This document shows positions 18,793-27,314 of a stretch of 64,000 nucleotides of DNA, piece after piece. The stretch's first letter is position 1. The number at the start of each line of letters is the position of its first letter. This DNA comes from an uncultured Cyclobacteriaceae bacterium. Its GTDB lineage: Bacteria; Bacteroidota; Bacteroidia; Cytophagales; Cyclobacteriaceae. A model generated the notes under the pieces. That model was not told where the DNA came from, ran no database searches, and was given only the letters and a program-made list of their open reading frames with translations. The stretch is taken from NCBI GenBank assembly GCA_937146645.1, contig CAKZRQ010000058.1, positions 1-64,000 of the forward strand, given 5' to 3'. The position numbers and the translations under genes were made by a program.

Positions 18793-19632
18793 TTAGTCTT
18801 TAACCAATGTCGTTGTCGCGTCAATATTGTTATTCTCATCTCTCCAATAGAAAATTAGAGTACCAGTAGACTCATCCCATGACCCTTCAGTTGGCGTCGC
18901 TTCTCCGGTGGGAGGAACGATGTTGAAGTTGGTTTGACGTGGAGCAACATAAGAAATAACATTACAATTATCAGCGATGATCAATTCCTGAGTTGTTGGG
19001 AATCCAAATCTAGGATACAGGCCTGTAGACATATCAGATACCACATACTGACCTGCAGTTTCCAAAGGAGTTACAGTAACAGTCGCGATGTCAGTTCCAA
19101 ATCTACTAACAGTAGTTCCAGACCAGGTATCAGCAGCTGTAGAGATGTCAGATGGGCAAACCACTCTGATTCTCAAGGTTACTGAACCGTAGTTAGCAGA
19201 AACTTCCGCTCCGTTAGCGTTGGTAAGGTTAAGTACCAAGTCAGGAGTCTCAGAAGGATCAATATTTCCAGTCAAAATGGTTACCGGGAATTTTGAAACA
19301 AAATCACCACCGTTGATTACTACAGAAGTCTCAGTTAGATTGTAATGTACACCTTCTACTGCAGTAGAAGATGGGTCAACTTCTACATTCATGGAGATCG
19401 CCCCATTTCCGTCTGTAGAAACTCTATTTACATCAAGCTCAAAGATATCAGTCTGATCTTCTGATGCTCTCACACCTGTAAACTGAGTACCATTTGGTAG
19501 TCGGCCGTCAGCCCACTCTACGAAGTTTCCTTCGAAGAAGACCTCCGTTCCTGGATCGTCGAAACATGCAGTTGCAGTCATTGCAACAACTGCAATTGCT
19601 ATTAAACTATATAACTTTTTCATTTTAGTCAT
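18793..19632 (-). CDS. SusCD-associated lipoprotein with Calx-beta-like domain
   Basis: Predicted surface lipoprotein of 279 aa. The start is the ATG at 19632 or the ATG at 19623, not the one at 19662 inside susD. The lipobox is TATAC, with the lipidated Cys at residue 23. The middle contains a beta-sandwich (VEGVHYNLTETSVVINGGD ... DLVLNLTNANGAEVS) typical of Calx-beta-like or DUF4843-type proteins of SusCD loci. The C-terminal half has strands with FGFPTTQELI and IFYWRDE. It starts seven bases after susD and probably helps capture the substrate of this uptake system. Confidence 0.75.
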   Translation of the reverse strand: MTKMKKLYSLIAIAVVAMTATACFDDPGTEVFFEGNFVEWADGRLPNGTQFTGVRASEDQTDIFELDVNRVSTDGNGAISMNVEVDPSSTAVEGVHYNLTETSVVINGGDFVSKFPVTILTGNIDPSETPDLVLNLTNANGAEVSANYGSVTLRIRVVCPSDISTAADTWSGTTVSRFGTDIATVTVTPLETAGQYVVSDMSTGLYPRFGFPTTQELIIADNCNVISYVAPRQTNFNIVPPTGEATPTEGSWDESTGTLIFYWRDENNNIDATTTLVKD

Positions 19633-19639
19633 CTGTATT

Positions 19640-21070
19640 TTAGTTGTAACCAGGATTATCAACTAGCAACTCATTCAGAATAATTTCATTCTGAGGAAGA
19701 GGTGGTAATAGTCGGTAATCAGAATAAGGAACAGTCTCAAAGCTACCTGCCTTAGTGATGTCCATTCCGTTTCTCTTCAGATCAAACCATCTATGTCCTT
19801 CTACCGCGAATTCAACTCTTCTTTCATTCATGATAAGATCAAATAGGGCAGTTCCAGAAGCAGTAGCTTCACCTAGCCCTCTAGCAGTTCTAAGTGCAGT
19901 CAAATCAGCACGAGCACCAGTCTCATCACCTGTCTTATAACGAGCCTCAGCTCTGATCAAGTACAATTCAGGAGCACGCATAATTGGAAGATTCTCAAGG
20001 AAATCACCTTTAGCACCTAACCACTTATTTGATCTATATACCACACCATCGGCACCAGAGCGAGTAGTCTCAGTCCAAGTGTCTCTTCTGATATCACCCT
20101 CTTCGTAAGAAGCAAGAAGCTCGTCAGAAGCAGTAGCGATAAACTGCGCAGATGCAAATACGTCTGCCATAAGAGTACACATAGAGTTGTTCACACCATC
20201 AACAGTTGACCAGTCAACAGATCTGATTTCAACTTCGAAAAGTGACTCTGGATTTGGGAAGGTAGAGAATCCACCTACATAATCAGCCGCAGCTACCAAA
20301 CCAGTTCCATCATCCTGAAGACCGAATGTCGCCATAGCTTGAGAAGCCATAGCAGCAGCTTCAGAATTCTTTCCTCCGTAAAGGAAAACTCTTGCTAACA
20401 ATGCTTCAGCAGCACCTTTAGTTGCTCTGTAGATATCTGCACTACCCACATCACCTGTTGGCAACATGCTGATAGCCATCTGCAAATCAGATTCGATTTG
20501 AGCGTACATTTCGGTGTTTGTAGCTCTCTCTCTGAAATCAGCGTCAGAGAAACCAAGAGTTGGAGTAGTTCTCAATGGAACAGTTAGGTTCCAACCATTT
20601 ACTTCCTGACCTGGCTCATATCCGTAGATTCTAGCAAAATCAAAGTAGAAAAGAGCTCTTAGGAAATGAGCCTCTCCCTTCAATCGAGTTTTTAAATCTT
20701 CGTCACCTTCAACATCATCGATACCAGCAAGAAGAATGTTTGCTTCATTAATCGCACCCCACTGGGCACCATTCCAGATACCCATGTGAGCTCTGTCAGC
20801 GTTCGCTTCCTGTCCGATGTAACGTCCAGTGTTGGCGATAATTCTCAAATTATCAGCCATGATTTCTGGAGCCATCATTAACTGCTGGCCATAGATATTG
20901 AAACCTCTAGGCTGACCATAAGCGGCAAAGATAAGCGCCTCGTATCCAGACACGTCTGCAAAACCTGTTTCAGGCGTCAAACTTTGTCTTGGATCAGTAT
21001 CCAATAGGTCTTCACAAGCTGTAAAAATCATTACAGCTCCTAAAGCCAATACTTTTATATAATTTTTCAT
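19640..21070 (-). CDS. susD: RagB/SusD family nutrient-binding outer-membrane lipoprotein
   Basis: Surface lipoprotein of 476 aa that caps the SusC transporter and binds the incoming oligosaccharide or peptide. The lipobox FTAC ends at Cys19. The SusD N-terminal region starts LLDTDPRQSLTP, TPR-like helices follow, and the C-terminal signature contains MNERRVEFAVEGHRWFDLKR and LLPPLPQNEI, standard for the family. It lies 12 bp after susC. No glycoside hydrolase or regulator is encoded nearby, so the substrate cannot be inferred from enzymes. Confidence 0.96.
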   Translation of the reverse strand: MKNYIKVLALGAVMIFTACEDLLDTDPRQSLTPETGFADVSGYEALIFAAYGQPRGFNIYGQQLMMAPEIMADNLRIIANTGRYIGQEANADRAHMGIWNGAQWGAINEANILLAGIDDVEGDEDLKTRLKGEAHFLRALFYFDFARIYGYEPGQEVNGWNLTVPLRTTPTLGFSDADFRERATNTEMYAQIESDLQMAISMLPTGDVGSADIYRATKGAAEALLARVFLYGGKNSEAAAMASQAMATFGLQDDGTGLVAAADYVGGFSTFPNPESLFEVEIRSVDWSTVDGVNNSMCTLMADVFASAQFIATASDELLASYEEGDIRRDTWTETTRSGADGVVYRSNKWLGAKGDFLENLPIMRAPELYLIRAEARYKTGDETGARADLTALRTARGLGEATASGTALFDLIMNERRVEFAVEGHRWFDLKRNGMDITKAGSFETVPYSDYRLLPPLPQNEIILNELLVDNPGYN

Positions 21071-21082
21071 TCTTATTTCTAA

Positions 21083-24067
21083 TTAGAAGTTAAGAGTAAG
21101 ACCAGCAGAGAACTGTCTTGCGTTTGGATAACGCGCGAAAGTTGAGTTTCCAATCAAACCAACAACCTCAGGATCAATTCCATTGAAGTTAGTCCAAGTC
21201 AATAGGTTCAAGCCTTGAACGAACAGGTTGGCACTCTGCATACCGATTTTGTTAGCAGCAGCACTTCCTAGCGTGTAGTTCAATGTAACCTGCTTCAATC
21301 TAATGTATCCGCCATCACTCAAACGACGAGTAGAGAAGATACTTACGTTACTAGTACCAGCTTCCTGACCACCTTCGAAAGGCTTACCTACAGTAGTGAT
21401 GTCACCAGGCTGTCTCCAGTAGTCTAGCTGACTAACCTCAAGGTTACCTGTTCCAGCACCCCAGTTCTGAAGGTTCTGAATATCAGAGTTAGAAGCGATG
21501 TTACCGAACTGATATTGGAAGAATACTTCCAAAGAAACAGGTCCGTAAGTAAATGTATTAGAAAGACCACCATAGCTAGTTGGAAGACCACTACCTCTGT
21601 AGTCAAGAGTATTCTGTCCAGTGATGTAAGTATAATTTCCAGTACCTGTTCCGTCATCATACATAGCTAGACCATTCGCTGGGTTCACACCAAGATATTG
21701 GTGGGTATACCAGAACTGAATAGGACGTCCTACGATTAGGTTATTTCCGATTCTGTCTAGTCCATCATAAAGCTCTAGAAGCTCATTCTCTAGGAATGTG
21801 ATGTTGAAAGCAGTACTCCACTGGAATTTACCAGCTACCACATTCACAGTCTGAAGATCGATATCAATACCTTGATTTCTTACAAGACCTGTGTTTCTGG
21901 TAATACTTCCGAAACCTGAGTCAATTGGAAGAGGAGTGTTGAAAAGAAGTGACTTAGAATCTCTTCTCCAAACGTCTACAGTACCTATGATTCGACCATT
22001 GAACAATGTCCAGTCCAAACCAATGTTAGTAGTCTCTGATTCCTCCCAAGTAAGAAGGTCATTACCTAGCTGAGAAAGCGTCAATGCACCACCACCAAGA
22101 TACTGACCTGCAGAACCTACAAGAGTTCTTGAAGCGAAGTTTGCAATGTTTGAGTTACCAGTTACACCGAAAGATGCTCTTAGTCTCAAGTTATCCAACC
22201 AGTTCACGTCCTGAAGGAATCCTTCAGAAGAAAGTCTCCATCCAACGGAAGCCGCATAGAAAGTACCCCATCTGTTCTCTTCACCGAATCTAGAGTGACC
22301 GTCTCTTCTCAGAGTGAAGTCAGCAGTATATCTGTCGTCATAGTCATACTTAACCTGACCGAAAACACCCGCTCTTTTGAATTCAGTGTAGAAACTACCT
22401 ACATCGAAAGGATCAGCAGCGTTGTTCAAATAGATCAACTGTGGGTTAGGGAATCCTCTACCAGTACCAAAGTTTGAGTCTACATTCTCAGCCTTGTATT
22501 CGAAACCAGCCACACCAGATACAGTGTGTACTTCATTGAATTTCTTGTTAAAGCTAAAGTTGTGGTTCGTGTTGAAGTTATTTGTTCTTCTATCAGTAAA
22601 TACTGACTGACCACCAAACGAGCTAAATACTGGGATTGAAGATGGACGGTTGTTGATATCCGCATTATCAGAGAAATCAATACCGAAGTAAGACGTCCAG
22701 CTCAACCAAGGAGTAATTTGATAATTCAACTGAAGATTAGATACAGTTTGAACTGACTTACCACTTCTAGTTTCCAGGGTAACACCCTCTACAATGTTGT
22801 AACCGAAAAGGTGATTAGATGGGTATCTTGCGAAAGATCCGTCCTCATTGTAAATAGGTACATTTGGTCTTGAAGTAAAACCTGCCTGGAAAGGAGAGTT
22901 AACGAAGTTACCGTTTGCGATAGAACCGTTCGTATTTTGGAAAGCCAAAGAAAGGTTCGCAGCAATAGTAAGATTCTTATTTGGTCTGTGAGTAATGTTC
23001 AAACGACCAGTAGCTCTTTCATAATCAGACATGATAATCTGTCCTTCTTGTCTGGTGTAAGAACCAGAAAGGTAGAATGATGTCTTGTCATCACCTCCAG
23101 AAACTGAAAGGTCATACACGCTTAGACGACCATTTCTGTAAAGCTCGTCTACCCAATCATAAGATTCCAAATTTGGATCTTCAGGATCGCCATAAGTAGC
23201 TGCAGCACCTGCAGGATCAAGTCCAGCATTGATGTAAGCTTCTCTTTTGATGCCTGCAAGCTGGCTTGCGTTCATTACATCATAAAGATTCAATGGCTGT
23301 ACGATACCTTCCTGAGCAGTCAAAGTAACTCGAGTTTGTCCTTTACCACCTTTTTTGGTAGTAATCAAAACAACACCGTTAGCCGCCTGAGCACCATAGA
23401 TCGCAGCAGCAGCAGCATCCTTCAGTACCTCGATAGACTCGATGTCATTTGGATTGATAGATCCAAGTGCATTCTGAGTACCTTGACCAGATAGCCCTCC
23501 ACTTGAAATCTGAACACCATCCACAATGTAAAGTGGTGCGTTACCAGCGTTGATAGAACCAACACCTCTAATACGTACGTTGAGTGTACCACCTGGCTGT
23601 CCAGAAGTAGAAGTTACCTGAACACCAGCAATACGACCCTGCATCGCACGGTCAAAAGATTGTACAGGAAGGTTTTCAAAAACCTCACCTTTTACAGACG
23701 CAATTGCACCTGTAATCTCTCTTTTGGACTGATCACCATAAGATGTGATCACAAATTCTGATAGTGACTGAACATCAGGCTCCAATGTCACGTCAATAGT
23801 GGATTGGTTACCGATTGTCACTTCCTGTGTGGTCAAGCCTACGAAGCTGAAAACCAACACATCACTTCCGGCAGGAACATTAATAGAATACCGCCCGTCT
23901 AAGTCAGTGGCAGTACCTACAGTGGTTCCTTTTACCAGAACTGTTGCACCTGGTACACCAAGGTTATCTTCGGAAGAGATAACCGTACCAGTGATCACTC
24001 TATTCTGCGCAAATGCTACAGCAGTTGCGAGGAAAAGGGTGAGTCCTAGAAGTAAAATTTTCCTCAT
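21083..24067 (-). CDS. susC: SusC/RagA family TonB-linked outer-membrane transporter
   Basis: TonB-dependent beta-barrel of 994 aa that imports oligomers together with SusD. The signal peptide ends at about residue 20 (VAFAQ). A carboxypeptidase-regulatory-like domain follows at about residues 23-95 (ITGTVISSEDNLGVPGATV), then the plug with IRGVGSINAGNAPLYIVDG and the SusC box DIESIEVLKDAAAAAIYG. The rest is a barrel ending ARQFSAGLTLNF with terminal Phe. There is no N-terminal anti-sigma signalling domain, and no sigma/anti-sigma pair is next to it, so regulation must differ from that class. It is the first gene of the operon, behind a 468-bp gene-free region. Confidence 0.97.
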   Translation of the reverse strand: MRKILLLGLTLFLATAVAFAQNRVITGTVISSEDNLGVPGATVLVKGTTVGTATDLDGRYSINVPAGSDVLVFSFVGLTTQEVTIGNQSTIDVTLEPDVQSLSEFVITSYGDQSKREITGAIASVKGEVFENLPVQSFDRAMQGRIAGVQVTSTSGQPGGTLNVRIRGVGSINAGNAPLYIVDGVQISSGGLSGQGTQNALGSINPNDIESIEVLKDAAAAAIYGAQAANGVVLITTKKGGKGQTRVTLTAQEGIVQPLNLYDVMNASQLAGIKREAYINAGLDPAGAAATYGDPEDPNLESYDWVDELYRNGRLSVYDLSVSGGDDKTSFYLSGSYTRQEGQIIMSDYERATGRLNITHRPNKNLTIAANLSLAFQNTNGSIANGNFVNSPFQAGFTSRPNVPIYNEDGSFARYPSNHLFGYNIVEGVTLETRSGKSVQTVSNLQLNYQITPWLSWTSYFGIDFSDNADINNRPSSIPVFSSFGGQSVFTDRRTNNFNTNHNFSFNKKFNEVHTVSGVAGFEYKAENVDSNFGTGRGFPNPQLIYLNNAADPFDVGSFYTEFKRAGVFGQVKYDYDDRYTADFTLRRDGHSRFGEENRWGTFYAASVGWRLSSEGFLQDVNWLDNLRLRASFGVTGNSNIANFASRTLVGSAGQYLGGGALTLSQLGNDLLTWEESETTNIGLDWTLFNGRIIGTVDVWRRDSKSLLFNTPLPIDSGFGSITRNTGLVRNQGIDIDLQTVNVVAGKFQWSTAFNITFLENELLELYDGLDRIGNNLIVGRPIQFWYTHQYLGVNPANGLAMYDDGTGTGNYTYITGQNTLDYRGSGLPTSYGGLSNTFTYGPVSLEVFFQYQFGNIASNSDIQNLQNWGAGTGNLEVSQLDYWRQPGDITTVGKPFEGGQEAGTSNVSIFSTRRLSDGGYIRLKQVTLNYTLGSAAANKIGMQSANLFVQGLNLLTWTNFNGIDPEVVGLIGNSTFARYPNARQFSAGLTLNF

Positions 24068-24535
24068 ATTGGTTAAAATTTTGGTTTAATTAGACTCAAT
24101 GATATCCTGAAATATGGAATATCACAATACCATAACAGGCAAATGGACAAATCGTCTTTTTAGCGGCGAAAAGGGATTTTCCCCAATTTTTGTTAATACA
24201 AAATTATCTTTGGGAAATTAGATAAATACAAAAAGTAGATTGGAAAAACACAGTATTAAGCCTGTGTTAACAGAAGTTAATTTTTTTTTATTTTTTTTCT
24301 TCTTTTCGATTTTTTTGATTTTTACCCGAAAAACGGTAGAATTTAACAGCTTTTAAGCAGTTTGTAATCTTTTCTTTCCTCCATTGAAATTGTTCAAGTA
24401 TTAATTCCGAAAATTGAACAATTCTCAAATCATTATTTGGATCGAATTATCTGAAAACTAGATCGATAGATACTTTAAAAAATAGTTTTATGGATTTTTA
24501 GCGAGATAGCCCAGTTTTGGCTTGCCCAAAATATC
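24068..24535. other. Gene-free AT-rich region upstream of susC
   Basis: 468 bp without a credible gene. Bases 24281-24325 are a strongly asymmetric T-rich tract (runs of eight T or more on the plus strand). A candidate susC promoter sits near 24199-24232. No terminator hairpin for the PorE-like gene side is needed because that gene ends at its left edge. I see no tRNA, leader peptide or clear operator. Confidence 0.6.
24199..24232 (-). promoter_or_regulatory. Candidate promoter of susC operon
   Basis: On the minus strand TTTG (24229-24232), a 22-bp spacer and TAATTTTG (24199-24206) match the Bacteroidota consensus apart from a slightly long spacer. It would give a 5' leader of about 125 bases before the susC ATG. 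Confidence 0.45.
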
Positions 24536-26458
24536 TCAAAGAATCTCAATCGTTATTCGCCTGTTCAAAGCTTGGTTCTTTTTGGTATCATTTGGTACCA
24601 TCGGCTCACTATCCCCCTTGCCAACGACCATCACTCTACCCGGATGCATCCCATTTTCAATGAGGTAGGACTGTACACTTTTAGCGCGGTTTAAACTGAG
24701 AGTCTTGTTGTAGGCTTTTTGTCCTACATTGTCTGTGTGTCCTTGGATTTCAATGTTCACATTTGGGTTCTCTTCCAAGAACTTCTTGAGTCGCTTAAGA
24801 GAAGACATGGATTCTTCTTTGAGCTCATATTTATCAAAGTCAAAGAAGATATTCTCAAATACAAACTCTTCGCCCGGAGCCACCGGAGTAAGATTTACTT
24901 CAAGATCCTCCACATTTTGAAGCTTATCCCTTTCCACGTTATAAATCTTCGGTAAATAACCGGGCTTTTCTACATAAAGCCCTGAAATAGCTTTATCTGG
25001 ATAAAGCATGGTAAACTCGCCTGTCTTTCCATCTGCCTGGAATTGATAAAGGGTACTATCATTCGTAAGGGAAACCAGAGAAAGAGTCGCATCAATGGGC
25101 TCTCCTGTTTTAGAATTATAAACCTTCCCAGCAGTCACTGTTAGATTCTCTCCCAGATAGATTTCTTCAGGAAACTTAAATCTATACAGCAAGGATCGAT
25201 CATTCTCCCCACCATCCTCGGTCAACTCAGTGAAATAAGCGTAATCCTTTTGAGCAGTGATAAATAATGCAACTTGGTCCAAATGATCATTTATGGGTAA
25301 ACCGAGATTTTCAGGAATCTGGAAATCTCCTGCAGTTACCCTTGAGGTGAAGATGTCCATTCCACCAAAACCCTGATGACCATTGGAAGCGAAAAACAGG
25401 ATTTCGTTGTTGAAGAACATAAATGGGGAAATTTCATCTTTGGCGGTATTGACCACATTACCCAGGTTTTTGGCTTCAGCCCATGAACCATCATTCAATC
25501 TGACACTGTACCAAATATCATTTCCTCCATATCCCCCTTTTCGATTTGAAGAGAAAAATAGAATACGACCGTCAGCAGAGAGGGATGGCTGGGAATCCCA
25601 GGAACGAGAGTTCACCTTTTTACCCATATTTTTTGGTCGCTCCCATTGTCCATTCACCTTATAAGCCACGTACAAATCACAGCTACCCTCGCTATCAGGA
25701 GCATCGCAAGAGGTATAAATGAGAATATTTCCATCCGCCGTTACTGAACAGGTACCCTCATTATATTGAGAGTTGATGGTCGATGCGATGCTCGTAGGGT
25801 CAGACCATACGTTTTCGCCATCCGAGAAGGAAACGTAGATATCCTCCTTATCGAAATTTCCTGTACCGTCTCTTTTGGTAAACAAAATCTGTTTGCCATC
25901 AGCCGTGAGAACGGGAAAGTACTGGAGCTTAAAAAGGTTCAAAGGCTCAGGAAGCCTCTCTTTCTCTATGGACATGGATTCTCCTAACTGTGTAGACAAG
26001 AAATCCATCTGACTTTTCATGTCGCGGTAGTATATAGAATTTCGAAAACTCTCCTCGAAGAGTGGATCTACCTGTGTGAATCTCTCATAAGCCTGAGCGA
26101 ATTCTCCTTTTTTCAAGTGGATGTTGGCAAACAGCCAACCATATTCAGCAACATTTTTGGTTTTGGCATTTTTTCCAGCCAATCTTCTTTCACCAGCTAT
26201 GGCTGTTTGCTCAGCACTTTCTAAATCACCGAGAGTAATGTACAACTGAGATGCCTTTACATATGCTTCGAGAAAAGAAGCCTCTCGCTTGATTGCTGCT
26301 TCGTAGCTCTCTATAGCGTCATAATACCTTCTGGAAAGTGTAAGCTCCTCCCCCTTCTGGTACATCTTGATCGCTTTGGAATCCACAATGGAATAGCTTT
26401 GCCCCTGGACAAAACCAAGGGTAAAAAAGAATAATATTCCAAAGATGAGGGAACGCAT
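24536..26458 (-). CDS. PorE-like OmpA-family protein (TPR, propeller, CRD, OmpA)
   Basis: Periplasmic/outer-membrane protein of 640 aa whose domain order matches PorE of the T9SS. A signal peptide covers residues 1-19. TPR helices follow at about 25-125 (AIKMYQKGEELTLSRRYYDA). A PD40/WD40-like propeller at about 165-420 has repeated LSADGRILFFSSNRKGGYGG-type blades. A carboxypeptidase-regulatory-like fold comes at about 435-505, then a C-terminal OmpA peptidoglycan-binding domain with IEIQGHTDNVG. PorE anchors the T9SS to the cell wall, but paralogues with this architecture are common, so equivalence is likely rather than proven. It lies five bases after queE. Confidence 0.85.
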   Translation of the reverse strand: MRSLIFGILFFFTLGFVQGQSYSIVDSKAIKMYQKGEELTLSRRYYDAIESYEAAIKREASFLEAYVKASQLYITLGDLESAEQTAIAGERRLAGKNAKTKNVAEYGWLFANIHLKKGEFAQAYERFTQVDPLFEESFRNSIYYRDMKSQMDFLSTQLGESMSIEKERLPEPLNLFKLQYFPVLTADGKQILFTKRDGTGNFDKEDIYVSFSDGENVWSDPTSIASTINSQYNEGTCSVTADGNILIYTSCDAPDSEGSCDLYVAYKVNGQWERPKNMGKKVNSRSWDSQPSLSADGRILFFSSNRKGGYGGNDIWYSVRLNDGSWAEAKNLGNVVNTAKDEISPFMFFNNEILFFASNGHQGFGGMDIFTSRVTAGDFQIPENLGLPINDHLDQVALFITAQKDYAYFTELTEDGGENDRSLLYRFKFPEEIYLGENLTVTAGKVYNSKTGEPIDATLSLVSLTNDSTLYQFQADGKTGEFTMLYPDKAISGLYVEKPGYLPKIYNVERDKLQNVEDLEVNLTPVAPGEEFVFENIFFDFDKYELKEESMSSLKRLKKFLEENPNVNIEIQGHTDNVGQKAYNKTLSLNRAKSVQSYLIENGMHPGRVMVVGKGDSEPMVPNDTKKNQALNRRITIEIL

Positions 26459-26463
26459 GGACT

Positions 26464-27090
26464 CTAGGGGATGTCCATAAATTTATGAGTTTGAAGCGAA
26501 ATTTTCCAAAATGGACGATTTTTTACGTATTCGATGATTTCAGGGGTAAATCGATCGGCCTTACTCCACTCCGGTTGCAGTCGTAATTCACAAGCTTTAT
26601 CCACCTTTTCAGCATGTTTTTCAGCAAAGTCAAAATCACTTTTATGGAAAATCACCACCTTCAGTTCATCGGCTACGGCATAAATGGAATTATGAGGGGC
26701 TTTAAACTTTTTGGGAGAGAAACAAACCCAATCGAATTCACCTGAAAATGGATAAGCACCAGAGGTCTCGATATTGGTGGTAAACCCTTTTTCCTTCAAG
26801 AGCTTCGTGAGCGGCCCCATGTCATACATTAATGGCTCACCTCCTGTGATCACTACCAGCCTGGCTGGATGCTTTTCAGCTTCGGCCACTATCTCCTCAA
26901 TGCTGTGAACTGGCCATTTTCCGGCCTCCCAGCTTTCTTTGACATCACACCAAACACAGCCTACATCGCATCCGCCCAAGCGTATAAAATAGGCTGGATG
27001 ACCAGTAAACTTACCTTCGCCTTGTATCGTGTAAAAGGCCTCCATCACAGGGAGTGAGAGGCCTGCAGCTACTTTTTCTTTTGTAGTCAT
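26464..27090 (-). CDS. queE: 7-carboxy-7-deazaguanine synthase
   Basis: Radical SAM enzyme converting 6-carboxytetrahydropterin to 7-carboxy-7-deazaguanine in queuosine precursor synthesis. The cluster motif CDVGCVWC (CxxxCxxC) follows FYTIQGEGKFTGHPAYFIRLGG, and the SAM-binding VITGGEPLMY is present. I prefer the ATG at 27090 (208 aa) over the GTG at 27120, because the conserved region starts soon after it. A possible -7 element (TAATTTTG on the minus strand, 27138-27145) lies upstream. The only QueD-family gene in the window is 12 kb away and looks like the biopterin type. The PorE-like gene follows in the same operon. Confidence 0.95.
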   Translation of the reverse strand: MTTKEKVAAGLSLPVMEAFYTIQGEGKFTGHPAYFIRLGGCDVGCVWCDVKESWEAGKWPVHSIEEIVAEAEKHPARLVVITGGEPLMYDMGPLTKLLKEKGFTTNIETSGAYPFSGEFDWVCFSPKKFKAPHNSIYAVADELKVVIFHKSDFDFAEKHAEKVDKACELRLQPEWSKADRFTPEIIEYVKNRPFWKISLQTHKFMDIP

Positions 27091-27200
27091 TTGAATTTTT
27101 GGTAAAGCGGGTGATTCCACCGCTGTAAATGTGACGGCAAAATTACGGCTTACCTCTCTAAAAGAAAAACATCAATAATTCTCCTCGAGTCATGGATAGT

Positions 27201-27238
27201 TTTGGGCTGCGGCCCAAAGCCAGGATTTCTTTCCTGAG
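27201..27238. repeat. Two adjacent inverted repeats upstream of leuS
   Basis: TTTGGGC / GCCCAAA (27201-27218, TGCG loop) is a perfect 7-bp palindrome. It is followed by CAGGA...TCCTG at about 27221-27237. They lie between divergent queE and leuS, upstream of the leuS -7 element, and have no T tract. Possible protein-binding sites or a small dispersed repeat; no function is assigned. Confidence 0.4.
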
Positions 27239-27276
27239 GTTATTCCTTTTTGACTTCTATTGCGATATGATTTTTC

Positions 27277-27284
27277 TATTTTTG
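27277..27284 (+). promoter_or_regulatory. Candidate -7 element of leuS
   Basis: TATTTTTG exactly fits TAnnTTTG, 30 bases before the leuS ATG. The nearest upstream TTG/TTTG elements are at poor spacing (14 or 24 bp), so the call rests on the -7 box and position. Confidence 0.4.
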
Positions 27285-27314
27285 CAGGCGTTTATCTAAA
27301 AATCAAAGCATTCC

